64,000 bases of DNA from Crystallibacter permensis (GTDB lineage Bacteria; Actinomycetota; Actinomycetes; Actinomycetales; Micrococcaceae). The DNA lies in the NCBI RefSeq assembly GCF_025960875.1, contig NZ_JAODLR010000005.1, positions 62,001 to 126,000 on the forward strand, read 5' to 3'. Below are positions 45,112 to 53,229 of this stretch, piece by piece. Each line of letters begins with the position of its first letter. Position 1 is the first letter of the stretch. The position numbers and the translations under genes were made by a program. The notes beneath the pieces are model-generated. The model made no database searches, was not told the DNA's origin, and worked only from the letters and a program-made list of their open reading frames with translations.

Positions 45112-46629
45112 TCAGCCGTTGAGTTTGCCCGCCAGGCGCTCGCGCATCAGCACGGACGCTTCATTCAGCCCGATAATCTCAAGGCTCTTCCCAAGGCTGC
45201 GGTATTTCTCTGCAATGGAATCCAGCGCGGCGATGGTGGAGGCGTCCCACAGGTGCGAGGCGTGCATGTCGATGACGATGTGCTGCGGGTCGGTGGCGTA
45301 GTTGAACTGCGTGTAAAGGTCGTTGGACGAAGCGAAGAACAGCTCGCCGTCCACACGATAGGTCGCCGTCTCCTCCCCGTTGACCTCCAGCACGGTGCGC
45401 TCCACGGTCACGAAGTGCGCCACCCGGCGGGCGAAAAGGACCATGGCGACCAGCACGCCGGCTCCGACGCCGATGGCCAGATTGTGCGTCCACACGGTCA
45501 CGACGACGGTGCTCACCATTACCCCGGTCTCCGACTTGGGCATGTGCCTGAGGGTTGACGGCTTGATGGAGTGCCAGTCGAAGGTCGCGATGGACACGTA
45601 GATCATCACCGCAACGAGCGCGGCCATCGGGATCAGCGCCACCACATCGCCGAGCACGACCACCAGCAGCAACAGCAGCACGCCGGCCAGGAAGGTGGAG
45701 ATTCTGGTGCGGGCGCCTGACGCCTTTACATTCATCATGGTCTGGCCAACCACCGCGCAGCCGCCCATCCCGCCGAAGAAGCCGGTGACGATGTTCGCCA
45801 CGCCCTGGCCCCAGGACTCGCGCGTCTTGCTGGAGCGGGTGTCGGTGATGTCGTCCACCAGCTTGGCGGTCAGCAGGGATTCGAGCAGCCCGACGAAGGC
45901 CATCGCCAGCGCATACGGGGCGATGGTCCGGAAGGTTTCCAGCGTGAGCGGGACGTCCGGGATGAACAGGCCCGGCAGGCTGTCCGGCAACTGCCCCTTG
46001 TCCCCCACCGTGGGCACCTGGATGGCGGCCAGCACGGTCACCAGCGTTAAGGCGACGATCGCGACCAAAGGCGCGGGCACCGCCGTCGTTAGCCTGGGAA
46101 GGCCGAACACGATCAGAAGGCCGACGGCGGTGATCGGGTAGACGAGCCACGGCACGCCCAGCAGCTCCGGCACCTGGGAGCCGAACACGAGGATCGCGAG
46201 CGCGTTCACAAAGCCGATCATGACCGAACGCGGGATAAAGCGCATCAGTCTGGCCACGCCCAGCACGCCGAGCAGGACCTGGAAGATGCCGCCGAGGATA
46301 ACCGTGGCGATCAGGTATTCCACTCCGTGGCTGGCCATCACCGGGGCGATGACCAGGGCCACCGCGCCCGTCGCCGCCGAGATCATCGCCGGCCGGCCGC
46401 CGACGAACGAGATGGTCACCGCCATGATGAAGGACGCGAACAGGCCCATGCGCGGATCCACGCCCACGATCACGGAGAACGCGATGGCCTCGGGAATCAA
46501 CGCCAGCGCGACCACCAGGCCGGCGAGCACCTCGGTCTTGAGCAGCCGCGGGGACTTCAGCGTGCGCAGCACGGACTGCCGCTCGTCGGGAGTCAGGGCT
46601 GGCTTCGTGGCAGGGGCCGGGGCGGGCAT
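45112..46629 (-). CDS. SulP-family inorganic anion transporter with STAS domain (copy 2)
   Basis: This 505-aa protein is a close paralogue of the SulP protein at 1084-2607. The two share long identical stretches such as RQSVLRTLKSPRLLKTEVLA and VDDITDTRSSKTRESWGQG, the same membrane topology and the same C-terminal STAS domain (VDGELFFASSNDLYTQF, VIDMHASHLWDASTIAALD). Anion transport across the inner membrane is predicted; the substrate is unknown. AAGGA lies 8 nt before the ATG. Unlike copy 1 it has no MerR gene next to it; it is divergent from a DrrA-type ATPase gene. Confidence 0.93.
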   Translation of the reverse strand: MPAPAPATKPALTPDERQSVLRTLKSPRLLKTEVLAGLVVALALIPEAIAFSVIVGVDPRMGLFASFIMAVTISFVGGRPAMISAATGAVALVIAPVMASHGVEYLIATVILGGIFQVLLGVLGVARLMRFIPRSVMIGFVNALAILVFGSQVPELLGVPWLVYPITAVGLLIVFGLPRLTTAVPAPLVAIVALTLVTVLAAIQVPTVGDKGQLPDSLPGLFIPDVPLTLETFRTIAPYALAMAFVGLLESLLTAKLVDDITDTRSSKTRESWGQGVANIVTGFFGGMGGCAVVGQTMMNVKASGARTRISTFLAGVLLLLLVVVLGDVVALIPMAALVAVMIYVSIATFDWHSIKPSTLRHMPKSETGVMVSTVVVTVWTHNLAIGVGAGVLVAMVLFARRVAHFVTVERTVLEVNGEETATYRVDGELFFASSNDLYTQFNYATDPQHIVIDMHASHLWDASTIAALDSIAEKYRSLGKSLEIIGLNEASVLMRERLAGKLNG

Positions 46630-46810
46630 GGCTGTTCCTTATAGGTGGTGATGCGGGCGTGGAGAGGGATGGATGTGTGCGGAAAAGGCATCACGGTGTA
46701 CAACTCTAATCGCCCTGCATACACGGTCAGAGCCAGAGGCAGGGACAGAAGATGTCCACATAGCTCCGCGATCCCATGGACTCGCCCGTGCCGCAGGCGT
46801 AGCGTTTTCA

Positions 46811-46822
46811 CATTCGCGAATG
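46811..46822. promoter_or_regulatory. Perfect 12-bp palindrome CATTCGCGAATG
   Basis: A perfect palindrome lies 20 bp before the DrrA-type ATPase gene in its divergent promoter region. It is a plausible operator; no matching regulator gene is adjacent. Confidence 0.4.
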
Positions 46823-46841
46823 CCACCGATCAGGGGTCATT

Positions 46842-47810
46842 ATGATCCACACGAGCAAGCTCACCAAGACCTTTACCGTCAAGAAGGAGAAGATCCAGGC
46901 CGTCAAGGGCGTGGACATCGACGTCGCACGCGGCGAGCTGGTCGCGTTCCTCGGGCCTAACGGCGCGGGTAAGTCGACCACTCTGCGCATGCTCACCACG
47001 CTGCTGGCGCCGACGTCGGGAGCCGCGCGGGTGGCAGGGGTTGATGTCGTCGCGGATCCCGCGGGTGTGCGCTCGCGCATTGGCTACATCGGCCAGGGCA
47101 ACGGCGGCGGGCATAGCTACCGCGTCATCGACGAGCTCATCATGCAAGGCCGCTTCTATGGAATGAACACCACCGACGCGCGCGAACGGGCGGATCAGCT
47201 GCTCAAGTCGCTGGAACTGCAGGACCTGAAAAAGCGCACCATCATCAAACTCTCCGGCGGCCAGCGGCGGCGCATGGATGTGGCGCTGGGGCTGATGCAC
47301 TCCCCCACCCTGCTGTTCCTCGACGAGCCCTCCACCGGCATGGATCCGCAGAACCGGGCGAATTTGTGGGAGCACATTATGCGCATGCGCCACGAGCACG
47401 GGACCACCATCGTGTTGACCACGCATTACCTGGAGGAAGCGGACACGATGTCCGAGCGGGTCATCGTGATCGACCACGGCGAGATTATTGCGGACAACAC
47501 GGCCGCCAGGCTCAAGGCGGACCTGGCCGGGGACCTGCTGGCAGTGGAGGTGTCGGCTGCCGCGGCGCCGGAGGTGCGGGGGCTGCTCGGCCGGGCGGCG
47601 GCCGCAGGCGAGCTGGAAGAAACAGCGTACGACGGCGTCATCCGCTTCCGTCTTCGGCTCCCCGACGGCGCGCGGCTGGCACCGGGACTGCTCAGGGACA
47701 TGAACGACGCCGGTGCACCGGCCCTGCGGCTGGAGCTGAAACCACCCACGCTGGACGATGTTTTCCTCGAACTGACCGGCCGCAGCCTGCGCGAAGGAGG
47801 CAAAGTCTGA
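46842..47810 (+). CDS. ABC transporter ATPase, DrrA-type
   Basis: This 322-aa ATPase of the daunorubicin-resistance (DrrA) type energises an exporter. Walker A GPNGAGKSTT is at about residues 40-49, the signature LSGGQRRRMDVALGL near 130, and Walker B LLFLDEPSTGMDP follows. The C-terminal ~90 residues form the DrrA-specific regulatory tail (APALRLELKPPTLDDVFLEL). The stop overlaps the start of the permease by one base (TGATG). The exported compound is not identifiable; drug or lipid export is the usual role. Confidence 0.93.
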   Translation: MIHTSKLTKTFTVKKEKIQAVKGVDIDVARGELVAFLGPNGAGKSTTLRMLTTLLAPTSGAARVAGVDVVADPAGVRSRIGYIGQGNGGGHSYRVIDELIMQGRFYGMNTTDARERADQLLKSLELQDLKKRTIIKLSGGQRRRMDVALGLMHSPTLLFLDEPSTGMDPQNRANLWEHIMRMRHEHGTTIVLTTHYLEEADTMSERVIVIDHGEIIADNTAARLKADLAGDLLAVEVSAAAAPEVRGLLGRAAAAGELEETAYDGVIRFRLRLPDGARLAPGLLRDMNDAGAPALRLELKPPTLDDVFLELTGRSLREGGKV

Positions 47811-48625
47811 TGCAGCTCCAGCAAGCCACGGCCGCCGGCACCGCCGTGAGGAAACCCGGGATCGGGCGGATCCTGCAGGACACCAAATACGTGTTCTGGC
47901 GCGAAATGCTGCTGGTCATCCGGGATCCGTTCTCGCTGATCTTTTCGCTGGTGCAGCCGCTGGTGTTTTTGGCCCTCTTCGGACCGTTGCTCGGGGCGGC
48001 CGTAGGTGTGGAGGCCTTCGGGGGCGAGTCCTCGCTGCAGTGGTTTTTGCCCGGCGTCGTCGTCATGATCGCGCTCTTCGGGACCTCCATGACCGGCTCG
48101 AACCTGCAGTACGAGCTGATGACGGGCTCCTACGAGCGGATCCTGGCCACGCCGTTGTCCCGTTCCTCGCTCCTGATCGGACGGGCGCTGAAGGAATGGG
48201 CACCGCTGGTTCTACAGGGTCTGGTGATTGCGCTGGCCTCCATCCCATTCGGTTTCGTCTTCTATCCGCTGCACGTGCTTTTCGGACTGGTGGTGATCGG
48301 GGTCTTCGGCATCGGCCTCGGCGCGCTCTCCTACGCACTGGCGCTGGTCACCCAGGGGAAGGAGTGGGTGTTCTGGGGCGTCCAGCAGACACTGCTGTTC
48401 CCGCTGATGATCCTTTCCGGCATCATGCTGCCCATCGAAGCGGGCCCGCGCTGGATGCAGGTGCTCAGCCTGTTCAATCCGCTGACCTACATGGTCAACG
48501 CCGAGCGGGAGCTGTTCGCCGGCGGCCTCGGCTGGGACACTTTGTGGGGCGTCGTCGCGGCGGTGATAACCGCCGTCGTTGGTCTGGCCGTGGGAGTGAG
48601 GGTGATCAAGCACAGTTCTCTCTGA
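47810..48625 (+). CDS. ABC-2 type transporter permease, DrrB-type
   Basis: This 271-aa permease has six hydrophobic segments, including DPFSLIFSLVQPLVFLALFG after the cytoplasmic N-terminus and ILSGIMLPIEAGPRWMQVLS with FNPLTYMVNAERELFAGG near the end, both typical of ABC-2/DrrB permeases. Translation is coupled to the ATPase gene (TGATG), with GGAGG about 9 nt before the ATG. The two subunits should form the complete exporter. The longer frame beginning at 47366 is out of frame inside the ATPase gene and is rejected. Confidence 0.93.
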   Translation: MQLQQATAAGTAVRKPGIGRILQDTKYVFWREMLLVIRDPFSLIFSLVQPLVFLALFGPLLGAAVGVEAFGGESSLQWFLPGVVVMIALFGTSMTGSNLQYELMTGSYERILATPLSRSSLLIGRALKEWAPLVLQGLVIALASIPFGFVFYPLHVLFGLVVIGVFGIGLGALSYALALVTQGKEWVFWGVQQTLLFPLMILSGIMLPIEAGPRWMQVLSLFNPLTYMVNAERELFAGGLGWDTLWGVVAAVITAVVGLAVGVRVIKHSSL

Positions 48626-48679
48626 ACGTTTCCAACGGTGAAACTTTCCATCACGAGGTGGATTCAACACGCCCCGTCA

Positions 48680-48709
48680 TTGTGACCTTTTCGTGATGAC
48701 CTCTACTCT
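48680..48709 (+). promoter_or_regulatory. Promoter with leaderless spacing
   Basis: TTGTGA (48680-48685) and TACTCT (48704-48709) are 18 bp apart, and the ATG at 48716 follows the -10 by exactly six nucleotides. No Shine-Dalgarno is present. Confidence 0.6.
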
Positions 48710-48715
48710 GTATCC

Positions 48716-49306
48716 ATGTCTCAATCAGTCTCAGCGACCAGTTTTTCCGATTTGCCCGACGGCCAGGTGGAAACGGACGCAGGATTCCCTCCGGCCGAGG
48801 ACCAGCCGGCCATCGCTGCAGCGGACGCCGGAGCCAGTGCGGAGGCCGAAGTCGTCGCGGACACCAGAGCCACCGCCGAGGCCGCGCCCGAAGAAGCCAT
48901 CGCCGCCGAGGAAGGCACCACGGAGGACAACGAGGCCGAGGCTCCCGATCCCGCGGCCGTGAAGGCGGTCATTGACGGGAAAGTCTTCGCCGCCGTGGCC
49001 AACACTGCATCGGGCGAAGTAGGGCGCACCACGCGCTTCCACTACCGCCAGGACGGCCGAATGATCTGGGCAGAGTACTCGGGCGGCGCCGTCGTCCGCG
49101 GATATCTGGTGGGCACGCGCGACGGCGACCGGCTGGACTTCCGCTACTCGCACCTGAACATCAATCTGCAGACCGCCAACGGAGTGTGCGCCAGCAAGCT
49201 GGAGGTGCTCGACGACGGGCACATCCGGCTGCACGAAACCTGGCAGTGGGAATCGCGCCCGGAACGAGGCACCAGCGTGGTGGAAGAAATCCCGGCACGA
49301 AGCTGA
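48716..49306 (+). CDS. Acidic N-terminal extension fused to an N-acetylglutamate-synthase-like (misnamed) beta domain
   Basis: The first ~85 residues of this 196-aa protein are Ala/Glu-rich and disordered. The last ~110 residues (GKVFAAVANTASGEVGRTTR, FHYRQDGRMIWAEYSGGAVV, HLNINLQTANGVCASKLEVL) form a small beta domain that I recall from stand-alone ~110-aa actinobacterial proteins often labelled n-acetylglutamate synthase although they lack a GNAT fold. No catalytic motif is visible. The start follows a -10 hexamer by 6 nt. Function unknown. Confidence 0.75.
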   Translation: MSQSVSATSFSDLPDGQVETDAGFPPAEDQPAIAAADAGASAEAEVVADTRATAEAAPEEAIAAEEGTTEDNEAEAPDPAAVKAVIDGKVFAAVANTASGEVGRTTRFHYRQDGRMIWAEYSGGAVVRGYLVGTRDGDRLDFRYSHLNINLQTANGVCASKLEVLDDGHIRLHETWQWESRPERGTSVVEEIPARS

Positions 49307-49368
49307 CAACTATCGGCAAGGAACTGCCATCCTCGCTGCCGGCCGGTGTGCCGCCCCGAGGACTCGGA

Positions 49369-49380
49369 TAGCCTGACGGC
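49369..49380 (+). promoter_or_regulatory. -10 element of a leaderless promoter
   Basis: TAGCCT (49369-49374) is followed by exactly six nucleotides and the GTG at 49381; no Shine-Dalgarno is visible. Confidence 0.5.
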
Positions 49381-50319
49381 GTGAGTTCCCCTACGCCTTC
49401 CTTGCCGGTTGAACCGCTGGCGAAAACGCTGACCCCGCTCGTCCTGGTTGCCGTAGCGGTGACCGTGGTCGCCTGGGGAAGCGCGTTCATTGTGATCCGC
49501 GGTGTGGGAAGCGACTTCACGCCCGGCGCCCTCACTCTGCTGCGGCTGCTCGTCGGCGCGGCTGTCCTGGCCATTGGCCTGATCGGCCGGCCTTGGGTGA
49601 AACCGAGCCCGCGGGAATGGCTGCTGATCATCGGCTGCGGCGTTATGTGGTTCGGCGTCTACAACGTTGCCCTCAATACTGCGGAGCAGACGCTCGACGG
49701 CGGAACCACGGCCATGATCGTGAACTTCGCACCGATCCTGATCGCCCTGGGTGCGGGCGTTTTCCTGCGCGAAGGCATCCCGAAATGGCTCGCTATCGGC
49801 GCCGGTGTGGCTTTCATCGGCGTACTGCTGATCGGCTTCGGCACGAGTGCAGACAGCGCAGCGGGCAGCGGAACCGGCGTCATCTGGGCCCTGGTGGCGG
49901 CGTTGACCTATTCGGTAGGCGTGCTGCTCCAGAAACCAGCCCTGCGCAGAGTGCCAGCGGCGCAGGTGACCTGGCTGGCCTGCGCCATTGGCGCCGTGAC
50001 CGCACTGCCGTTCACCGGCGAGCTCATCGTTGACCTGCAGGATGCTTCGGCCGCCTCCATTCTTGGCGTCGTCTACCTCGGCGTGGTGCCGACGGCCGTC
50101 GCGTTCAGCACCTGGGGGTACGCGCTGACCAAGATGCCCGCCGGGCAGCTCATCGTTTCCTCGTACCTGGTGCCGCCTGCCGCCATTGTGCTCGGGCTCC
50201 TGTTCCTGGGCGAAGTGCCGACGCTGATCGCGGTGGTCGGCGGGGCGGTGTGCCTGTTCGGTGTTGCGCTCTCGCGCCGGCGCAGTGAGGATCCCGGATC
50301 CCGGGATCAGACGCCATGA
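49381..50319 (+). CDS. EamA/DMT-family transporter
   Basis: This 312-aa protein has ten hydrophobic helices in two EamA repeats, beginning LVLVAVAVTVVAWGSAFIVI with the typical W-G-S-x-F motif in helix 1 and GALTLLRLLVGAAVL in helix 2. The second repeat includes GVIWALVAALTYSVGVLLQK and ends GGAVCLFGVALSRRRS. Such transporters export metabolites or amino acids; the substrate is not predictable. The GTG start sits 6 nt after a -10 hexamer. Just downstream lies the remnant of another gene on the opposite strand. Confidence 0.9.
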   Translation: MSSPTPSLPVEPLAKTLTPLVLVAVAVTVVAWGSAFIVIRGVGSDFTPGALTLLRLLVGAAVLAIGLIGRPWVKPSPREWLLIIGCGVMWFGVYNVALNTAEQTLDGGTTAMIVNFAPILIALGAGVFLREGIPKWLAIGAGVAFIGVLLIGFGTSADSAAGSGTGVIWALVAALTYSVGVLLQKPALRRVPAAQVTWLACAIGAVTALPFTGELIVDLQDASAASILGVVYLGVVPTAVAFSTWGYALTKMPAGQLIVSSYLVPPAAIVLGLLFLGEVPTLIAVVGGAVCLFGVALSRRRSEDPGSRDQTP

Positions 50320-50349
50320 GGACGTGAACCAGGATTCGCTGGAATGACA

Positions 50350-50592
50350 GCTCTTGCCTCGGCCAACTGGGCCCCAAAGGTTGAGATACCGCCGCTTCTG
50401 GTTGCCGGATGACAGTGCGGAGACTACGTTGGGAGCGTGCGTGGTGCAGGAAGCATTAACCGTCCTGGCGGCAACGTCCGCCAGTTGCCGGATGGCTTGG
50501 AGCTGGTACTCGTCGAGATCGAAGCCGGCCGCTGCCGCACGGCGCTCAAAGTGCGCCAAAATTACCTGCTTGGTCTGCGACTTGCCTCTCAC
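50350..50592 (-). pseudogene. 5' remnant of a ZapE/AFG1-like ATPase gene
   Basis: Reading from a GTG at 50592 (AAAGGA 8 nt upstream) the minus strand encodes about 81 residues that look like the start of an AFG1/ZapE-type P-loop ATPase. It opens VILAHFERRAAAAGFDLDEY and QLQAIRQLADVA, followed by RRYLNLWGPVGRGKS, a P-loop. Directly after the P-loop the frame loses all resemblance and runs through the antisense of the EamA gene. An intact gene would need about 260 more codons. Deletion or rearrangement at the EamA side is the simplest reading. Confidence 0.6.
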
Positions 50593-50665
50593 TACGTCAT
50601 TCCTTTCCCTTCAGACAAGGTACTCTACATTTGTAGAGCACATCGAACGATCAGGAGCCTCCCCC

Positions 50666-51328
50666 GTGGAAGCAGCATTACCGCAGGTCCATCACAGCCC
50701 GGCAACCTCCGCGCACGACGACAAGGCGCAGCGCCGGACCCTGATGACAGAAGCAACCACGGAAATCATCGCCCACGAGGGCCTACGGGCCCTGACACAC
50801 CGGGCCGTGGATGCGCACCTGAACCTGCCGACGGGCTCCACCAGCTACTACTTCCGGACCAAGGACGAACTGATGGCAGGCGCTTTGGAGTACCTGCGCG
50901 AGCGTTCGGTGGCGGACTTCGAGAACGCGCATCTGGAGGCGCCGCGGACCGTCGAAGAGGGCATGGACATTGAGCACGTGGCCACCCGGATTGCCCAGTA
51001 CCTCGACATCCAGCTGAGCACCCGCCCGCACCACATCAAGGCGCGCGTGGCCCTGGCCCTGGAGCTCTCCGAGCGAGAAGAGTTCCGGGGCAGGATTTCG
51101 GACGCGCTGTTCTCGCAGTCGCGGGCGCTGGAGCTTTTCGAAGCGCTGGGATCAACGGAACCGGCCAAACTTGCCAGCGGCTTCACGGCGCTGATCGAGG
51201 GCCTCGCGTTCCGCAGCCTGCTCGATGGGAATTCCTCCCTGGTTCCGGGCAGCCGGCGGGTGGACGTTTTCCACGAGGCCATCGCGTCCTACCTGCTGGG
51301 CGTGGGCGATCCCGAGCCGCTGGACTAG
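50666..51328 (+). CDS. TetR-family transcriptional regulator
   Basis: This ~220-aa regulator has the TetR HTH at about residues 20-65: LMTEATTEIIAHEGLRALTH then AVDAHLNLPTGSTSYYFRTK. An all-helical effector domain follows and ends LIEGLAFRSLLDGNSSL. The GTG at 50666 has AGGAG about 7 nt upstream. The longer frame to 50354 is antisense to the ATPase remnant and rejected. The stop overlaps the convergent HhH gene by 4 bp. Ligand and targets are unknown; the EamA transporter upstream on the same strand is one candidate. Confidence 0.88.
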   Translation: MEAALPQVHHSPATSAHDDKAQRRTLMTEATTEIIAHEGLRALTHRAVDAHLNLPTGSTSYYFRTKDELMAGALEYLRERSVADFENAHLEAPRTVEEGMDIEHVATRIAQYLDIQLSTRPHHIKARVALALELSEREEFRGRISDALFSQSRALELFEALGSTEPAKLASGFTALIEGLAFRSLLDGNSSLVPGSRRVDVFHEAIASYLLGVGDPEPLD

Positions 51329-51507
51329 GCAAAGTCCAGATTGTGCTCCGCGAACGCCTCGCGGAGCACTCTAATGGCTTTGGGCCCCACGCCGTGCAGG
51401 GCCAGCAATTGGGCCTCCGTATAGGCGGCCGCCTGCTCAAGACTCTCAATGCCCTCGCCGTTCAATGCACGGGTAGCCGGCTGGCCGATTCCACGGGGTA
51501 GCTCCAT
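51325..51507 (-). CDS. Small helix-hairpin-helix DNA-binding protein
   Basis: The 60-aa product consists of a helix-hairpin-helix pair: GIGQPATRALNGEGIESLEQ, then LLALHGVGPKAIRVLREAFA. The second GVGPKA hairpin is a classic non-specific DNA backbone contact. It begins 6 bp after the stop of a 36-aa membrane protein gene and is the last gene of a three-gene operon of tiny proteins. Function unknown, possibly a DNA-bridging accessory. Confidence 0.8.
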   Translation of the reverse strand: MELPRGIGQPATRALNGEGIESLEQAAAYTEAQLLALHGVGPKAIRVLREAFAEHNLDFA

Positions 51508-51513
51508 GGTGGC

Positions 51514-51624
51514 TCAGCGCCCGAGCAGCACGAAGGCCCAGGCCAACGCCGCAATACCGAAGACGATCAGGACCACACCCACGGCCAGCACCAGCCGCCG
51601 TCGTGCTTCCTGCCGCTCGCTCAC
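51514..51624 (-). CDS. 36-aa single-helix membrane protein
   Basis: A GTG at 51624 opens a 36-codon frame encoding a short charged N-terminus (SERQEARRR) and one transmembrane helix (LVLAVGVVLIVFGIAALAWA) ending FVLLGR. The GTG overlaps the stop of the upstream frame by 4 bp (GTGA) and the stop lies 6 bp before the HhH gene, a spacing that strongly suggests an operon. AAGG lies 7 nt upstream. No known family. Confidence 0.65.
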   Translation of the reverse strand: MSERQEARRRLVLAVGVVLIVFGIAALAWAFVLLGR

Positions 51625-51734
51625 AGGGGCACCTTCCCTGCCGTGTGAGCCGCCGGCCTGATGGCGTCATCCGCCTCGGTTGCTCCGGCCGCCGGTGCGG
51701 GTCCGGGACCGCCCCATCCTGGTCCTTGCCGCAT
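51621..51734 (-). CDS. 37-aa Gly/Pro/Ala-rich small protein
   Basis: An ATG at 51734 preceded by GGAGG (8 nt) opens a 37-codon frame, MRQGPGWGGPGPAPAAGATE and onward to HTAGKVPL. Its stop overlaps the next start (GTGA). The sequence is low-complexity and without family; coding is supported mainly by the ribosome site and the 4-bp overlap. Upstream in-frame non-ATG starts exist. Confidence 0.45.
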   Translation of the reverse strand: MRQGPGWGGPGPAPAAGATEADDAIRPAAHTAGKVPL

Positions 51735-51903
51735 GCGTGGCTCCTCCCCGTCGAATTCTTCCTCAGCCCTGCCGGCAATCGGCACGGCCCTCCCCGACCA
51801 TGACGTTACCCGGTCTGACGCAACGATCGTATCCAATCGGCCGGCGCGAGGACATGGGCAGCACCCGCGTGGTGGATTAATACAAGGGGCGGACTTAAAA
51901 GAA

Positions 51904-51950
51904 CAAGCGCTCCGTCCCCCTCATGGGCAAGTGGGGGAACGGAGCACTTG
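51904..51950 (-). terminator. Terminator of the flavin reductase gene
   Basis: An imperfect stem (CAAGCGCTCCGT.CCCCC with GGGGG.ACGGAGCACTTG) is followed on the minus strand by TTGTTCTTTT. It ends the transcript of the NADPH-dependent FMN reductase gene. Confidence 0.75.
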
Positions 51951-52005
51951 CAGCTTGGAGATCCGCGATGCTGGCTGTGTGCCGGCGCGCGGAGGGCCGT
52001 CGGCC

Positions 52006-52584
52006 TTAGTTGGCGGCGACAGCTGCTTCGGCGCGGACGGACTCCATGGCGCGGGTCCACGGCACGAGCTGGTCGAGCATCGGGGCCAGGGTGCCGGCGT
52101 TCTGCTCGGTCGGCTTGAACTCGGAGAAGTTCTCGAAGTCGGTGAACAGGGAGAACATGACCTGGTGACGGACGTGGGCAATCTGCAGCTCGGAGAGCAC
52201 GTTGCGCAGGTGCTCGGCGGCGCGGGCGCCACCCATGGAACCGTAGGACACAATGCCGGCTGCCTTGTTGTTGAACTCAACGTTCAGGTAGGACAGTGCA
52301 TTGGCCAGGGCCGGGGTCAGAGTATGGTTGTACTCGCCGGTAACGAAGATGAAGCCATCGAATTCGTTGATCTTGGCGGACCAGGTCTTGGTGTGGTCAT
52401 TCTGGTAGTTCTGGTACGCGGCCGGGTAAGCCTCGTCCAGCAACGGGAGGTTGAAGTCTGCAATGTCGACAAGCTCGAATTCGGCGTCAGTGCGGCCCGC
52501 GGTCTGGGACAGAACCCAGTCAGCTACGCCCTTGTTGTTGCGGCCCGGACGGGTACTGCCGGTGACGATTGCAATCTTGGTCAT
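52006..52584 (-). CDS. NADPH-dependent FMN reductase-type flavoprotein
   Basis: This 192-aa protein matches the flavodoxin-like NADPH-dependent FMN reductase family. The phosphate-binding loop is IAIVTGSTRPGRNNKGVADW, and DGFIFVTGEYNHTLTPALAN with YGSMGGARAAEHLRNVLSEL forms the rest of the flavin site (G-E-Y-N motif). Members reduce quinones, azo dyes or chromate and protect from redox stress. The start at 52584 has GAAGGGG 8 nt upstream. It is divergent from a MarR regulator with three operator-like palindromes between them, so induction by an electrophile or oxidant via that regulator is likely. Confidence 0.92.
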   Translation of the reverse strand: MTKIAIVTGSTRPGRNNKGVADWVLSQTAGRTDAEFELVDIADFNLPLLDEAYPAAYQNYQNDHTKTWSAKINEFDGFIFVTGEYNHTLTPALANALSYLNVEFNNKAAGIVSYGSMGGARAAEHLRNVLSELQIAHVRHQVMFSLFTDFENFSEFKPTEQNAGTLAPMLDQLVPWTRAMESVRAEAAVAAN

Positions 52585-52605
52585 GTGGATAACCCCTTCA
52601 GGTTG

Positions 52606-52665
52606 TTGACACGTCATTGATTTGTTGACATGTCAATCATGCACAGGGGACACTTGAAATGTCAA
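52606..52665. promoter_or_regulatory. Three MarR-type operator palindromes
   Basis: TTGACACGTCAT (52606-52617), the perfect palindrome TTGACATGTCAA (52625-52636) and TTGAAATGTCAA (52654-52665) lie between the divergent reductase and MarR genes. The third covers an upstream ATG of the MarR frame, supporting the downstream GTG as the true start. Confidence 0.75.
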
Positions 52666-52688
52666 CCATAGTTGGAGGGGGAAGTTTA

Positions 52689-53183
52689 GTGAGCTCGGAC
52701 ACGCGGTGGCTCGATAAGGGCGAGCAGGAAGTTTGGCGCGCGCTGCGCGAACTGATCTGGGGTTTCGAATCCGCCATGGACCGCCAACTGATCCGCGACT
52801 CGGAACTCTCGGGCGTGGAGTACTCCGTACTCGCCGCGCTCTCCGAAGCCGAGGACGGCGTCATGCGGGCGCGGGACATCGCCCAGGCACTGGACTGGGA
52901 GCGCAGCCGGCTCTCCCACCTGCTCAAGCGGATGGAGGCCAAGGGGCTGGTGGCGCGGACGGAGTGCGAGTCCGACGCACGCGGATTCAACATTTCGATG
53001 ACGGCCGCCGGGCACAAGGCCATTGTGCGCGCGGCGCCGGGACATGTGAGCTTTGTCCGCGAGAACGTTTTCGACCCGCTGACCGATGACGAGCGCGATG
53101 CCCTGCACTCGGCGGCCACGAAGATCCAGGCGTCGATCCGTGCGGCCGGGCTCTGGGAGAACCGCGGCGCGCCCAAGAGCTGA
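52689..53183 (+). CDS. MarR-family transcriptional regulator
   Basis: This ~164-aa protein has the MarR winged helix: SGVEYSVLAALSEAEDGVMR, then IAQALDWERSRLSHLLKRME, and a wing with ARTECESDARGFNISMT. Flanking helices would form the dimer. A GTG at 52689 with GAGGGGGAAG about 5 nt upstream is the best start; the ATG at 52659 lies inside an operator palindrome. No conserved sensing Cys is obvious. It probably represses itself and the divergent flavin reductase. Confidence 0.88.
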   Translation: MSSDTRWLDKGEQEVWRALRELIWGFESAMDRQLIRDSELSGVEYSVLAALSEAEDGVMRARDIAQALDWERSRLSHLLKRMEAKGLVARTECESDARGFNISMTAAGHKAIVRAAPGHVSFVRENVFDPLTDDERDALHSAATKIQASIRAAGLWENRGAPKS

Positions 53184-53229
53184 GGGCAGCCGGCCAGGCT
53201 AAGCTCGCGCTGCTGACTTCCGGCGGACC

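Noticed and set aside
50354-50665. An N-terminal extension of the TetR gene
   Set aside because: This stretch is antisense to the ATPase remnant, and a GTG with AGGAG lies at 50666 just before the TetR HTH.
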